64,000 nt of DNA from Proteus vulgaris (lineage in GTDB: Bacteria > Pseudomonadota > Gammaproteobacteria > Enterobacterales > Enterobacteriaceae): contig NZ_CP047345.1 in the NCBI RefSeq assembly GCF_011045815.1, forward strand, positions 62,001 to 126,000. The letters run 5' to 3'. The notes beneath the pieces are model-generated. The model searched no databases, was not told where the DNA came from, and saw only the letters and a program-made list of their open reading frames with translations. Both the position numbers and the translations under genes were made by a program. This document shows positions 1-7,837 of this stretch, one piece after another. Every line of letters begins with the position of its first letter. The stretch's first letter is position 1.

Positions 1-147
1 TTGTAAGGTGCCAAGGCCCCCATTTAAGAGTAAAACGATCGCAATCACACCTGTAATTGAACCCCAGAATATGCGCTGCCACAATGGCGTGACTTCTACA
101 TCTTTCTTACTTGAGAGCATATCCATCACAAGCGCACCTGAGTCCGC
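1..147 (-). pseudogene. BCCT-family transporter fragment (internal piece)
   Basis: Read on the minus strand, this stretch encodes about 48 residues that look like a late part of a BCCT (betaine/carnitine/choline) transporter: an ADSGALVMDML-like segment, a TPLWQRIFWG motif, then a hydrophobic helix ending LLLNGGLGTLQ. It runs off the left window edge, and stop codons enter the frame just upstream of the DSGAL segment, at about 145-150, where the sequence switches to GrpB. It is AT-richer than the neighbouring ISCR, which suggests chromosomal DNA from another host carried by the mobile region. Family recognition is from motif memory only. Confidence 0.55.
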
Positions 148-149
148 TT

Positions 150-400
150 ATGATCATGTTGGATCAACAGCAGTTGAAGGCTTAGCCGCTAAACCAATCA
201 TTGATATTGATTTGATTGTAGAAAATCCTGAAGATGAAGCATCTTATCTTCTAGCTTTGGAAGCATTGGGTTATGAGCTGACGATTCGTGAACCATCGTG
301 GTATCAGCATCGTATGCTGAAATTGCACCATCCTATGGTGAATTTGCATGTATTTGGTAAGGATTGTCCTGAATATTATCGCCACTTGCATACGCCGTAA
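150..400 (+). pseudogene. GrpB-family protein fragment, truncated at both ends
   Basis: The frame encodes YDHVGSTAVEGLAAKPIIDIDLIVEN and, later, MVNLHVFGKDCPEYYRHL, matching the core of GrpB/UPF0157 (nucleotidyltransferase-fold) proteins. The N-terminus is replaced by the antisense of a BCCT transporter gene, and the C-terminus stops right after YYRHL, where family members continue for tens of residues. An open frame runs from position 8, but its first ~45 residues are not GrpB-like and are best read as antisense of the neighbouring fragment. This is a relic of a multi-step rearrangement with no expected function. Confidence 0.6.
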
Positions 401-443
401 AATGGCGCATTTATCCGCTCAAAATAAATTTTTTTACAAGAAA

Positions 444-540
444 TTTCTGAGCATGGTATTTTTGATGGTATTGTGAATATGCTTCTTTGTAACTGTTTGA
501 AAATAAATAGAAATATGCACTCATTTACAATCGAGTGGGA
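444..540. repeat. 97-bp diverged repeat, left copy (abuts ISCR end)
   Basis: This segment aligns without gaps to 8044-8140, with 67 of 97 positions identical by hand count. Identity is concentrated at the ends: TTTCTGAGCATGGTATTTTT at the left and TTTACAATNGAGTGGGA at the right, while the middle is diverged. The right edge coincides with the start of the ISCR element at about 541. The TACAAT in the conserved right end could be a -10 element, so both copies may be promoter regions of homologous genes, or a sequence used as an ISCR boundary. Confidence 0.6.
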
Positions 541-655
541 GTGACTGGCACTCACAGGCAATGTCTGGCACTGGCTGGCATCACAGCTGAGACTTCAATA
601 TCTCGCAGCTGAGCGATAAACTGTATAAAAACACAGTATCGCAAGGATGCGGATC

Positions 656-2155
656 ATGCCCCAAGTGGCGGCCAGGATGGCCAGCCGGGACGAGAACACT
701 GGTCGTTACCAGCGTCACCGGCCCGAGCAAACCCTGCTCTATCGGATCGTCGAAGAATACTACCCGACGTTCGCTGCCCATTTGGCGGCGCAGGGCAGGG
801 AACTGCCCGGTTATGTGCAACGCGAGTTTGACGCCTACCTCAAATGCGGCCGTCTCGAACACGGCTTTCTGCGGGTGCGTTGTGAGTCGTGTCACGCTGA
901 GCACCTGGTTGCGTTCAGCTGCAAACGTCGGGGCTTCTGTCCTAGTTGTGGCGCACGGCGTATGGCCGAAAGCGCCGCGCTACTGGTCGATGAGGTTCTG
1001 CCCGTACAGCCCATGCGCCAATGGGTACTCAGCTTTCCCTTTCAATTGCGCTTTCTGTTCGCCAGCCGGCCGGAGGTCATGGGCCGGGTGTTGGGCATCG
1101 TTTACCGCGTCATCGCCACGCATCTGGTCAAGAAAGCGGGCTATACCCACCAAGCGGCCAAGACCGGTGCCGTCACCCTGATCCAGCGCTTCGGCAGTGC
1201 ACTGAACCTCAACATTCACTTTCACATGCTGTTCCTCGATGGCGTGTACGTTGAGCGTCCCAATGGAACAGCCCGGTTCCTCTGGGTCAGGGCGCCGACC
1301 AGCGCCGAACTCACCCAACTGGCGCACACCATCGCCCATCGGGTCGGCCGCTATTTGGAGCGGCAAGGCCTACTGGAGCGGGATGCTGAAAACAGTTACC
1401 TGGCCTTGGATGCGGTGGATGAAGATGCGATGACTCCACTGCTGGGGCATTCCATCACGTATCGCATCGCCGTGGGGCCACAGGCAGGGCGCAAGGTGTT
1501 CACCCTGCAGACACTGCCCGCCTGCGACCCGGAAGATCAGTTTGGTGACATGCCCGGTAAGGTTGCCGGTTTCTCGCTACATGCCGGCGTAGCGGCCAAG
1601 GCCCATGAGCGCAGCAAACTCGAACGGCTGTGCCACTACATCAGCCGCCCGGCGGTATCCGAGAAGCGGCTGTCGTTAACACGAGGCGGCAACGTGCGCT
1701 ACCAGCTCAAGACGCCGTACCGGGACGGCACCACGCACGTCATTTTCGAACCATTGGATTTCATTGCAAGGCTGGCCGCCCTGGTACCGAAGCCCAGAGT
1801 CAACCTAACCCGCTTCCACGGGGTGTTCGCACCCAACAGTCGGCACCGGGCGTTGGTCACGCCGGCAAAACGGGGCAGGGGCAACAAGGTCAGGGTGGCT
1901 GATGAACCGGCAACACCAGCACAACGGCGAGCGTCGATGACATGGGCGCAACGGCTCAAGCGTGTTTTCAATATCGACATCGAGACCTGCAGCGGCTGCG
2001 GCGGCGCCATGAAAGTCATCGCCTGCATTGAAGACCCTATAGTGATCAAGCAGATCCTTGATCACCTGAAGCACAAAGCCGAAACCAGCGGGACCAGGGC
2101 GTTACCCGAAAGCCGGGCGCCACCGGCTGAGCTGCTCCTGGGTCTGTTTGACTGA
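656..2155 (+). CDS. rcr2: IS91-family rolling-circle transposase of ISCR2 type
   Basis: A 499-residue HUH-type transposase of IS91/ISCR. The N-terminus has a cysteine cluster (CESCHAEHLVAFSCKRRGFC then CPSCGARR), the zinc-binding domain of the family. The HUH motif is seen as LNLNIHFHML near residue 185. A C-terminal CSGCGGAMKVIACIEDP zinc motif is also typical. ATG 656 is chosen over the in-frame ATG 647 because the related copy at 4811 begins with the same MPxVAAR sequence and nothing in frame before it. The reading frame is intact, so the element could be active. Confidence 0.85.
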   Translation: MPQVAARMASRDENTGRYQRHRPEQTLLYRIVEEYYPTFAAHLAAQGRELPGYVQREFDAYLKCGRLEHGFLRVRCESCHAEHLVAFSCKRRGFCPSCGARRMAESAALLVDEVLPVQPMRQWVLSFPFQLRFLFASRPEVMGRVLGIVYRVIATHLVKKAGYTHQAAKTGAVTLIQRFGSALNLNIHFHMLFLDGVYVERPNGTARFLWVRAPTSAELTQLAHTIAHRVGRYLERQGLLERDAENSYLALDAVDEDAMTPLLGHSITYRIAVGPQAGRKVFTLQTLPACDPEDQFGDMPGKVAGFSLHAGVAAKAHERSKLERLCHYISRPAVSEKRLSLTRGGNVRYQLKTPYRDGTTHVIFEPLDFIARLAALVPKPRVNLTRFHGVFAPNSRHRALVTPAKRGRGNKVRVADEPATPAQRRASMTWAQRLKRVFNIDIETCSGCGGAMKVIACIEDPIVIKQILDHLKHKAETSGTRALPESRAPPAELLLGLFD

Positions 2156-2369
2156 CGAGCCTGAAGGCCAACGATACCAATCAAAATGCTGCGTTCACAG
2201 CGCCGCGGCAGGGATCCGCCGTGCTGGTTGTCGGAAAAGGAGCCGCTAGTGGGAAAGAGGAGGGTAAATTTTCAGCGTTGCTGGCTCCCCGTCAGCCGGA
2301 TTGGGTTGCATCGCAGGGGTGTCGAAAGAGTCAACTGCGGTCCAAAGCTGTTGGACTTGGGTGAAAAGG

Positions 2370-2390
2370 GCGTTTATTCTTCCTATACGT
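2370..2390 (+). other. Putative oriIS end of the ISCR element
   Basis: The sequence GCGTTTATTCTTCCTATACG lies about 215 bp downstream of the transposase stop codon and marks the switch into the relaxase fragment. IS91/ISCR elements carry their replication origin at this 3' side, and the CTTCCTATAC core is the part I recall as conserved between ISCR elements. Position and role are inferred from memory of the family. Confidence 0.55.
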
Positions 2391-2929
2391 GCCGCGTTCC
2401 AGGCGGCGACTATGAGGGCTATGTCGATGCCCATGTGCGCCGGCTGGAGGCGCTACGCCGGGCCGGTATCGTCGAGCGGATCGACGCCGACCAATGGCGC
2501 ATCCCCGATGATCTGGTCAGCCGTGCCGCCGCCCATGACGCCGGCCGAGACAGTCAGGCCAGCGTTCGCGTCCTTTCCCCGGTCGATCTGAACAAACAGA
2601 TCGGATCGGACGGCGCGACCTGGCTGGACCGGCGCAACCTTCTCGCCATCCTGCGGGAGCGCGAGGTAGCCGGCGTCGGATCGGATATGGCTTTGAGTAA
2701 GGGCCTGCCGTTCCGCGCCGCCACGGACGGCGAGAGCGTCAGCGGCAAGTTTACCGGAACCGTGCATCTATCGAGCGGCAAGTTCGCCGTGGTCGAGAAA
2801 TCCCATGAGTTCACCCTTGTCCCGTGGCGGCCGATCATCGACCGCCAACTCGGCCGCGAGGTTATGGGCATCGTGCAGGGCGGGTCGGTGTCGTGGCAGT
2901 TAGGGCGGCAGAGGGGGCTGGAACGCTGA
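2391..2929 (+). pseudogene. C-terminal fragment of a VirD2/TraA-like relaxase (DUF3363 region)
   Basis: The frame reads GDYEGYVDAHVRRLEALRRAGIVERID and continues to a REVMGIVQGGSVSWQLGRQRGLER tail, the C-terminal region of DUF3363/VirD2-like relaxases. The N-terminal catalytic domain is missing because ISCR sequence starts directly upstream. The frame stays open back into ISCR to 2186, but that part is ISCR end sequence. Such a virD2 remnant between ISCR2 and floR is the usual context of floR. About 180 residues remain, and no function is expected. Confidence 0.7.
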
Positions 2930-2945
2930 GTGCGCCCATGCCGCA

Positions 2946-2974
2946 TTGCGAAGCAAAAGATAATCTGATAAAAT
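2946..2974 (+). promoter_or_regulatory. Putative floR promoter
   Basis: TTGCGA (2946-2951) and TAAAAT (2969-2974) are separated by 17 bp and match the sigma-70 -35 and -10 consensus at 4/6 and 5/6 positions. They lie just upstream of the floR leader peptide. The transcript would begin near 2981 and include the whole attenuator. Confidence 0.5.
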
Positions 2975-3003
2975 GTAGCAATTCATATTCGTAAGCGTGG
3001 AGT

Positions 3004-3095
3004 AATCAGATGGGAAATTCCAAGTCAGCAGACAAGTAAGCCGCAACAACCAGTATTGTTGTTGCGGCGCTCTGTAAGGCTAGTCTCATCTGATT
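3004..3095 (+). promoter_or_regulatory. floR translation/transcription attenuator structure
   Basis: Two pairings are visible in the floR leader. First, a perfect 11-bp hairpin, GCCGCAACAAC (3040-3050) with GTTGTTGCGGC (3058-3068), starts right after the leader-peptide stop codon. Second, AATCAGATG (3004-3012), which contains the leader start codon, is complementary to CATCTGATT (3087-3095), enclosing the hairpin. A ribosome paused in the leader would disturb both, the logic known for cmlA. The floR start codon is 56 nt beyond the structure. Confidence 0.6.
3010..3039 (+). CDS. floR leader peptide (9 residues)
   Basis: A nine-codon reading frame, MGNSKSADK, with GGAG (2998-3001) ahead of its ATG. 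It closely resembles the cmlA leader peptide MSTSKNADK, which mediates ribosome-stalling control of the related chloramphenicol exporter gene. The frame ends one base before an 11-bp hairpin (3040-3068). The role in inducing floR is inferred from the cmlA system. Confidence 0.65.
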   Translation: MGNSKSADK

Positions 3096-3151
3096 GCTGA
3101 CGAGCAGACGTCGCCCGGTATTCCTTAATCTTAATCGAGGGTTGATTCGTC

Positions 3152-4366
3152 ATGACCACCACACGCCCCGCGTGGGCCTATACGCTGCCGGCAGCACTGC
3201 TGCTGATGGCTCCTTTCGACATCCTCGCTTCACTGGCGATGGATATTTATCTCCCTGTCGTTCCAGCGATGCCCGGCATCCTGAACACGACGCCCGCTAT
3301 GATCCAACTCACGTTGAGCCTCTATATGGTGATGCTCGGCGTGGGCCAGGTGATTTTTGGTCCGCTCTCAGACAGAATCGGGCGACGGCCAATTCTACTT
3401 GCGGGCGCAACGGCTTTCGTCATTGCGTCTCTGGGAGCAGCTTGGTCTTCAACTGCACCGGCCTTTGTCGCTTTCCGTCTACTTCAAGCAGTGGGCGCGT
3501 CGGCCATGCTGGTGGCGACGTTCGCGACGGTTCGCGACGTTTATGCCAACCGTCCTGAGGGTGTCGTCATCTACGGCCTTTTCAGTTCGATGCTGGCGTT
3601 CGTGCCTGCGCTCGGCCCTATCGCCGGAGTATTGATCGGCGAGTTCTTGGGATGGCAGGCGATATTCATTACTTTGGCTATACTGGCGATGCTCGCACTC
3701 CTAAATGCGGGTTTCAGGTGGCACGAAACCCGCCCTCTGGATCAAGTCAAGACGCGCCGATCTGTCTTGCCGATCTTCGCGAGTCCGGCTTTTTGGGTTT
3801 ACACTGTCGGCTTTAGCGCCGGTATGGGCACCTACTTCGTCTTCTTCTCGACGGCTCCCCGTGTGCTCATAGGCCAAGCGGAATATTCCGAGATCGGATT
3901 CAGCTTTGCCTTCGCCACTGTCGCGCTTGTAATGATCGTGACAACCCGTTTCGCGAAGTCCTTTGTCGCCAGATGGGGCATCGCAGGATGCGTGGCGCGT
4001 GGGATGGCGTTGCTTGTTTGCGGAGCGGTCCTGTTGGGGATCGGCGAACTTTACGGCTCGCCGTCATTCCTCACCTTCATCCTACCGATGTGGGTTGTCG
4101 CGGTCGGTATTGTCTTCACGGTGTCCGTTACCGCGAACGGCGCTTTGGCAGAGTTCGACGACATCGCGGGATCAGCGGTCGCGTTCTACTTCTGCGTTCA
4201 AAGCCTGATAGTCAGCATTGTCGGGACATTGGCGGTGGCACTTTTAAACGGTGACACAGCGTGGCCCGTGATCTGTTACGCCACGGCGATGGCGGTACTG
4301 GTTTCGTTGGGGCTGGTGCTCCTTCGGCTCCGTGGGGCTGCCACCGAGAAGTCGCCAGTCGTCTAA
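3152..4366 (+). CDS. floR: Florfenicol/chloramphenicol exporter FloR
   Basis: A 404-residue inner-membrane drug:H+ antiporter of the MFS DHA1 (Bcr/CflA) family that exports florfenicol and chloramphenicol. Twelve hydrophobic segments are apparent. Family motifs are present: LAMDIYLPVVPAMP in the first helix region and motif A as GPLSDRIGRRP near residues 69-79. Length equals the standard FloR and no frameshift is visible. An attenuator leader precedes it, so expression may be drug-inducible. A 9-bp inverted repeat (4355-4363 with 4369-4377) overlaps the stop codon and may act as a weak terminator or mRNA-end hairpin. It lies in an ISCR-bounded cassette with a lysR fragment. Confidence 0.96.
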   Translation: MTTTRPAWAYTLPAALLLMAPFDILASLAMDIYLPVVPAMPGILNTTPAMIQLTLSLYMVMLGVGQVIFGPLSDRIGRRPILLAGATAFVIASLGAAWSSTAPAFVAFRLLQAVGASAMLVATFATVRDVYANRPEGVVIYGLFSSMLAFVPALGPIAGVLIGEFLGWQAIFITLAILAMLALLNAGFRWHETRPLDQVKTRRSVLPIFASPAFWVYTVGFSAGMGTYFVFFSTAPRVLIGQAEYSEIGFSFAFATVALVMIVTTRFAKSFVARWGIAGCVARGMALLVCGAVLLGIGELYGSPSFLTFILPMWVVAVGIVFTVSVTANGALAEFDDIAGSAVAFYFCVQSLIVSIVGTLAVALLNGDTAWPVICYATAMAVLVSLGLVLLRLRGAATEKSPVV

Positions 4367-4393
4367 CCGACGACTGGTAGCAGGCCCGCTCCG

Positions 4394-4699
4394 ATGCGGC
4401 GCACTAACCATCGAAACCTCGTGAATGTCGGTATCCTGTCTGGCAGGATACCGCTCATTTCCCTTGTTCAGTTCATCGCCGTCGCCGAGCATCTGAATTT
4501 TCGGCATGCGGCCAAGGCACTTGGTATCAGCCAGTCGAGCGTCAGCGCGCGTGTGAAAGCGCTGGAGGATAACCTTGGTGTCCTGCTATTTGAGCGCCAT
4601 GCGCGGGGCGTTCGGCTAACAGACGCAGGCAGGCACTTCATGGAGCGTGTCACGGCGGGTGTCGATCAACTCGATCACGCAGTGAAGACCGCGGAGTGA
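4394..4699 (+). pseudogene. LysR-type regulator, truncated (DNA-binding domain only)
   Basis: The 101-residue frame holds a LysR-family N-terminal helix-turn-helix: FIAVAEHLNFRHAAKALGIS, then QSSVSARVKALEDNLGVLLFER. It stops at ISCR-related sequence at about 4700, so the effector-binding domain (about 200 residues) is absent. This lysR remnant commonly follows floR. An inverted repeat GGTATCCTG/CAGGATACC (4430-4452) sits in its 5' part, making the true start uncertain. Regulation of floR by this fragment is not expected. Confidence 0.75.
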
Positions 4700-5215
4700 C
4701 GGGCACTGGCTGGCAATGTCTAGCAACGGCAGGCATTTCGGCTGAGGGTAAAAGAACTTTCCGCTAAGCGATAGACTGTATGTAAACACAGTATTGCAAG
4801 GACGCGGAACATGCCTCATGTGGCGGCCAGGACGGCCAGCCGGGATCGGGATACTGGTCGTTACCAGAGCCACCGACCCGAGCAAACCCTTCTCTATCAG
4901 ATCGTTGACGAGTATTACCCGGCATTCGCTGCGCTTATGGCAGAGCAGGGAAAGGAATTGCCGGGCTATGTGCAACGGGAATTTGAAGAATTTCTCCAAT
5001 GCGGGCGGCTGGAGCATGGCTTTCTACGGGTTCGCTGCGAGTCTTGCCACGCCGAGCACCTGGTCGCTTTCAGCTGTAAGCGTCGCGGTTTCTGCCCGAG
5101 CTGTGGGGCGCGGCGGATGGCCGAAAGTGCCGCCTTGCTGGTTGATGAAGTACTGCCTGAACAACCCATGCGTCAGTGGGTGTTGAGCTTCCCGTTTCAG
5201 CTGCGTTTCCTGTTT
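4700..5215 (+). mobile_element. Truncated second ISCR element, diverged from the first
   Basis: The left part of an ISCR element, including the upstream flank and the first ~135 codons of a transposase. It is cut at 5215/5216 by the Tn5393 terminal repeat, so the catalytic HUH domain and oriIS are missing. Aligned with the first element it is clearly similar but not identical, with many third-codon and some amino-acid changes, so it is a different ISCR lineage rather than a recent duplicate. Confidence 0.8.
4811..5215 (+). pseudogene. ISCR transposase, 5' fragment
   Basis: The frame starts MPHVAARTASRDRDTGRYQ and keeps the cysteine-rich N-terminal domain (CESCHAEHLVAFSCKRRGFC then CPSCGARR) through LSFPFQLRFLF. 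At 5216 it runs into the Tn5393 end, adding about 45 unrelated codons before a stop at 5350. The protein would lack the HUH nuclease and be inactive. Residue identity to the intact copy is high but visibly below 100 percent. Confidence 0.8.
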
Positions 5216-5296
5216 GGGGTCGTTTGCGGGAAGGGGCGGAATCCTACGCTAAGGCTTTGGCCAGCGATATTCTCCGGTGAGATTGATGTGTTCCCA
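5216..5296. repeat. Tn5393 terminal inverted repeat (single remaining copy)
   Basis: The sequence beginning GGGGTCGTTTGCGGGAAGG next to strB matches my memory of the 81-bp terminal inverted repeat of the Tn3-family transposon Tn5393, which carries strA-strB. Only this end is present. No second copy, tnpA or tnpR is seen in the window, so the transposon is no longer mobile by itself. The repeat lies 25 bp beyond the strB stop codon, as in Tn5393. Confidence 0.7.
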
Positions 5297-5321
5297 GGGG
5301 ATAGGAGAAGTCGCTTGATAT

Positions 5322-6158
5322 CTAGTATGACGTCTGTCGCACCTGCTTGATCGCGGCCGCGATAGCTAGATCGCGTTGCTCCTCTTCTCCATCCGCGTTC
5401 CAAGCTGCGGAAAGGCACCCATAAGCGTACGCCTGGTCGAGCAGGCGACGCGGATCGACGTCCAGCGCACGAGAGAATGCGTCCGCCATCTGTGCAATGC
5501 GTCTAGGATCGAGACAAAGGTCGTCTCTGTCAGCCGGATCGTAGAACATATTGGCGGCGCCAAAGCCCACTTCACCGACCAGACCGACGGGATCTATCAC
5601 CAGCCAGCCGCGACTGGAGAACATGATGTTTTCATGATGCAGATCGCCATGTAGCCCACGCAGTTCCGAGGCATTGCTCATCATTTGATCGGCTATAATC
5701 GCCGCGTGGACGTAGTCAGTTTGACAACCTGCGTTTTGATCATCGCGCGCCCGCTGAAACAAAGCTGCAAAGCGATCCCGGATCGGGAGAAGGGCAGAAG
5801 GCAGGGGTTCCTCAGATGCGGCATACAGCTTCGCCATTAGTTCCGCTGCAATTTCGGTCGCCTGGTAGTCGCCGTGCTCGGCAACGATGTGAGAGAGCAT
5901 TCGCTCCCCGGCATATTCGAGCAACATCAGATTGTTCTCACGACCGAGCAACCGGACTGCTCCCCTCCCATTGCGCCATACCAGATAGTCGGCCCCGCGC
6001 AGTTCATCAGCAATGTCTTCTATAGGTTTCAATCCCTTGACGATTGCAGGAGTCCCGTCTGGCAATGAAACTTTCCAAACGAGGCTGGAAAAGGTGTCCG
6101 CAATGAGAACAGGTTGCGAAACGTGCCAATGAGCAGGAAAAACAGGCGGCATGAACAT
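5322..6158 (-). CDS. strB: Aminoglycoside 6-phosphotransferase APH(6)-Id
   Basis: A 278-residue cytoplasmic kinase that phosphorylates streptomycin at position 6 and inactivates it. The catalytic loop LHGDLHHENI (HGDxxxxN) and the metal-binding IDPVG segment are intact. The start MFMPPVFPAHW at 6158 follows the usual annotation, although an in-frame ATG exists three codons earlier. The start overlaps the strA stop, so the two genes are translationally coupled. Downstream lies the Tn5393 terminal repeat. Length and sequence look standard. Confidence 0.95.
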   Translation of the reverse strand: MFMPPVFPAHWHVSQPVLIADTFSSLVWKVSLPDGTPAIVKGLKPIEDIADELRGADYLVWRNGRGAVRLLGRENNLMLLEYAGERMLSHIVAEHGDYQATEIAAELMAKLYAASEEPLPSALLPIRDRFAALFQRARDDQNAGCQTDYVHAAIIADQMMSNASELRGLHGDLHHENIMFSSRGWLVIDPVGLVGEVGFGAANMFYDPADRDDLCLDPRRIAQMADAFSRALDVDPRRLLDQAYAYGCLSAAWNADGEEEQRDLAIAAAIKQVRQTSY

Positions 6159-6961
6159 CAACCCCAAGTCAGAGGGTCCAATCGCAGATAGAAGGCAAGG
6201 CGTTCGCGGTCGGGGGCTTCGATCCCCAATACATTGAATAGGACAGCGAAGGCGCGCTCTGCTTCATCTGGCGCTGCCCAGTTCTCTTCGGCGTTAGCAA
6301 TCATGAGTGCCAAATCGGCATAGCGATCTGCTGTTCCGAGCCGCCCAAGGTCGATCAGACCCGTGCATTGAAGAGTTTTAGGGTCCACCATGAAGTTCGG
6401 CATGCAGGGATCACCATGGCAAACAACCATATCGGTGCGCTCTTGGTCGAGCCGCACCGGTAGCTCTCGTTCGACACGAGCCAAAAGATCGAGCTGCGGC
6501 GTACTCTTGTCCTCGTCCGGTAAGAAGTCGGGATTGACGGCATTGCGGGACACCACATCAACGGCGCGTCCGAACATTCGCGACAGCCTGCGCTCAAACG
6601 GACATTGATCAACCGATAGGCTGTGAACAGCGCCAAGTTGCTGCCCCATTGACGGCCACGCTTTGAGCAAATCCGCTCCAGACAGATCAGCCGCCGGTAC
6701 TCCCGGAATTGCCGTTATCACCAAGCATGCACCCTCCTGTTCCTCCTGCCAGTTGATGACCTCGGGGCAAGCCACACCTCGACCTTTGAGCCAAATGAGG
6801 CGGTCACGCTCTCCAGCGAGCTCACCGCGGCGGGAAGCAGGTGCGATTTTCGCGAAGGCATGCCCGTCACCACGTCGAAAAACAAAATCACCAGATTCTC
6901 CGCCTCTGACAGGCAACCAGTCAGAATGCGATTCACCAAAAAAAATATTAGTTCGATTCAA
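6158..6961 (-). CDS. strA: Aminoglycoside 3''-phosphotransferase APH(3'')-Ib
   Basis: A 267-residue streptomycin kinase acting on the 3'' hydroxyl. It shows the phosphotransferase motif VCHGDPCMPNF (HGDxxxxN) and the following LIDLGRLG segment. It is directly upstream of strB and 60 bp downstream of sul2 on the same strand, so it is probably transcribed from the sul2 promoter, since the Tn5393 promoter region is absent. This sul2-strA-strB order is the classic arrangement also known from RSF1010-like plasmids and SXT-type elements. The frame is intact. Confidence 0.95.
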   Translation of the reverse strand: MNRTNIFFGESHSDWLPVRGGESGDFVFRRGDGHAFAKIAPASRRGELAGERDRLIWLKGRGVACPEVINWQEEQEGACLVITAIPGVPAADLSGADLLKAWPSMGQQLGAVHSLSVDQCPFERRLSRMFGRAVDVVSRNAVNPDFLPDEDKSTPQLDLLARVERELPVRLDQERTDMVVCHGDPCMPNFMVDPKTLQCTGLIDLGRLGTADRYADLALMIANAEENWAAPDEAERAFAVLFNVLGIEAPDRERLAFYLRLDPLTWG

Positions 6962-7021
6962 TGGAGGTTCCTTCAGTTTTCTGATGAAGCGCGAATATAG
7001 AGAAATATCCCGAATGTGCAG

Positions 7022-7837
7022 TTAACGAATTCTTGCGGTTTCTTTCAGCGCCGCCAATACCGCCAGCCCGTCGCGCAAGGGGCGCGGCTCGTGTGTGCGG
7101 ATGAAGTCAGCTCCACCTGCGGCGGCGGCAAGCTCTGCAGCGAGTGTCGCGGCCCCGACATCCCCCGGACCACGGCCTGTGAGCGCGCGCAGAAAGGATT
7201 TGCGCGAAACAGACAGAAGCACCGGCAAATCGAAGCGCAGCCGCAATTCATCGAACCGCGCCAGCACCGAGAGCGAGGTTTCGGGAGCAGCCCCCAGAAA
7301 AAACCCCATGCCGGGATCAAGGACAAGGCGGTTGCGTTTGATACCGGCACCCGTCAGCGCCGCGATGCGCGCGTCAAAGAACGCCGCAATGTGATCCATG
7401 ATGTCGCCAGCGGGTGCCTCGCGCCGATCTGCCTGCCCGTCTTGCACCGAATGCATAACGACGAGTTTGGCAGATGATTTCGCCAATTGCGGATAGAACG
7501 CAGCGTCTGGAAAACCGCGAATATCATTGAGATAGGCCACACCACGCGACAAGGCATAGGCTTGCGTCGCGGGTTGATAACTGTCGAGCGAGACGGGAAT
7601 GCCATCTGCCTTGAGCGCGTCCAGCACCGGCGCGATACGCGCGATTTCTGTGTCGGACGAAACAGGCGCGGCGTCGGGATTGCTGGATGCCGGACCGAGG
7701 TCGATCACATCTGCCCCCTCGGCCATCAGCTTACGCGCCTGCGCAATGGCTGCGTCTGGCGCCAGATACCGGCCTCCATCGGAGAAACTGTCCGAGGTTA
7801 TGTTGACGATGCCGAAAATGATGAGCGATTTATTCAT
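7022..7837 (-). CDS. sul2: Sulfonamide-resistant dihydropteroate synthase Sul2
   Basis: A 271-residue sulfonamide-insensitive dihydropteroate synthase that replaces the chromosomal FolP in folate synthesis. It begins MNKSLIIFGIVNITSDSFSDGG, the pterin-binding signature of the family, with a second signature around VIDLGPASSNPDA. Length equals standard Sul2. It is the promoter-proximal gene of the sul2-strA-strB unit. The upstream 300 bp (7838-8143) carries no convincing gene. Confidence 0.97.
   Translation of the reverse strand: MNKSLIIFGIVNITSDSFSDGGRYLAPDAAIAQARKLMAEGADVIDLGPASSNPDAAPVSSDTEIARIAPVLDALKADGIPVSLDSYQPATQAYALSRGVAYLNDIRGFPDAAFYPQLAKSSAKLVVMHSVQDGQADRREAPAGDIMDHIAAFFDARIAALTGAGIKRNRLVLDPGMGFFLGAAPETSLSVLARFDELRLRFDLPVLLSVSRKSFLRALTGRGPGDVGAATLAAELAAAAGGADFIRTHEPRPLRDGLAVLAALKETARIR

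Larger units (their letters stand above)
542..2390 (+). mobile_element. ISCR2: ISCR2-type IS91-family element, apparently complete
   Basis: A rolling-circle (IS91-like) element carrying a full transposase gene. The right limit is set by a GCGTTTATTCTTCCTATAC sequence at 2370-2388, resembling the oriIS end of ISCR elements, immediately followed by a foreign relaxase reading frame. The left limit is set by the end of the 97-bp repeat at about 541. The interval is 1,849 bp, the length I remember for ISCR2. Such elements lack terminal inverted repeats and can mobilise adjacent DNA when termination at terIS fails, which fits the flanking resistance genes. Confidence 0.75.

Noticed and set aside
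8..400. A 130-residue open frame taken as an intact GrpB gene
   Set aside because: Only the part from about codon 47 on resembles GrpB, and its C-terminus is cut. The first part is antisense to a BCCT transporter fragment.
2186..2390. N-terminal part of the long open frame running into the relaxase fragment
   Set aside because: This part lies inside the ISCR end and has no relaxase similarity; it is open by chance.
5216..5296. Complete Tn5393 in the window
   Set aside because: Only one terminal repeat plus strA-strB is present; no tnpA, tnpR or second terminal repeat was found.
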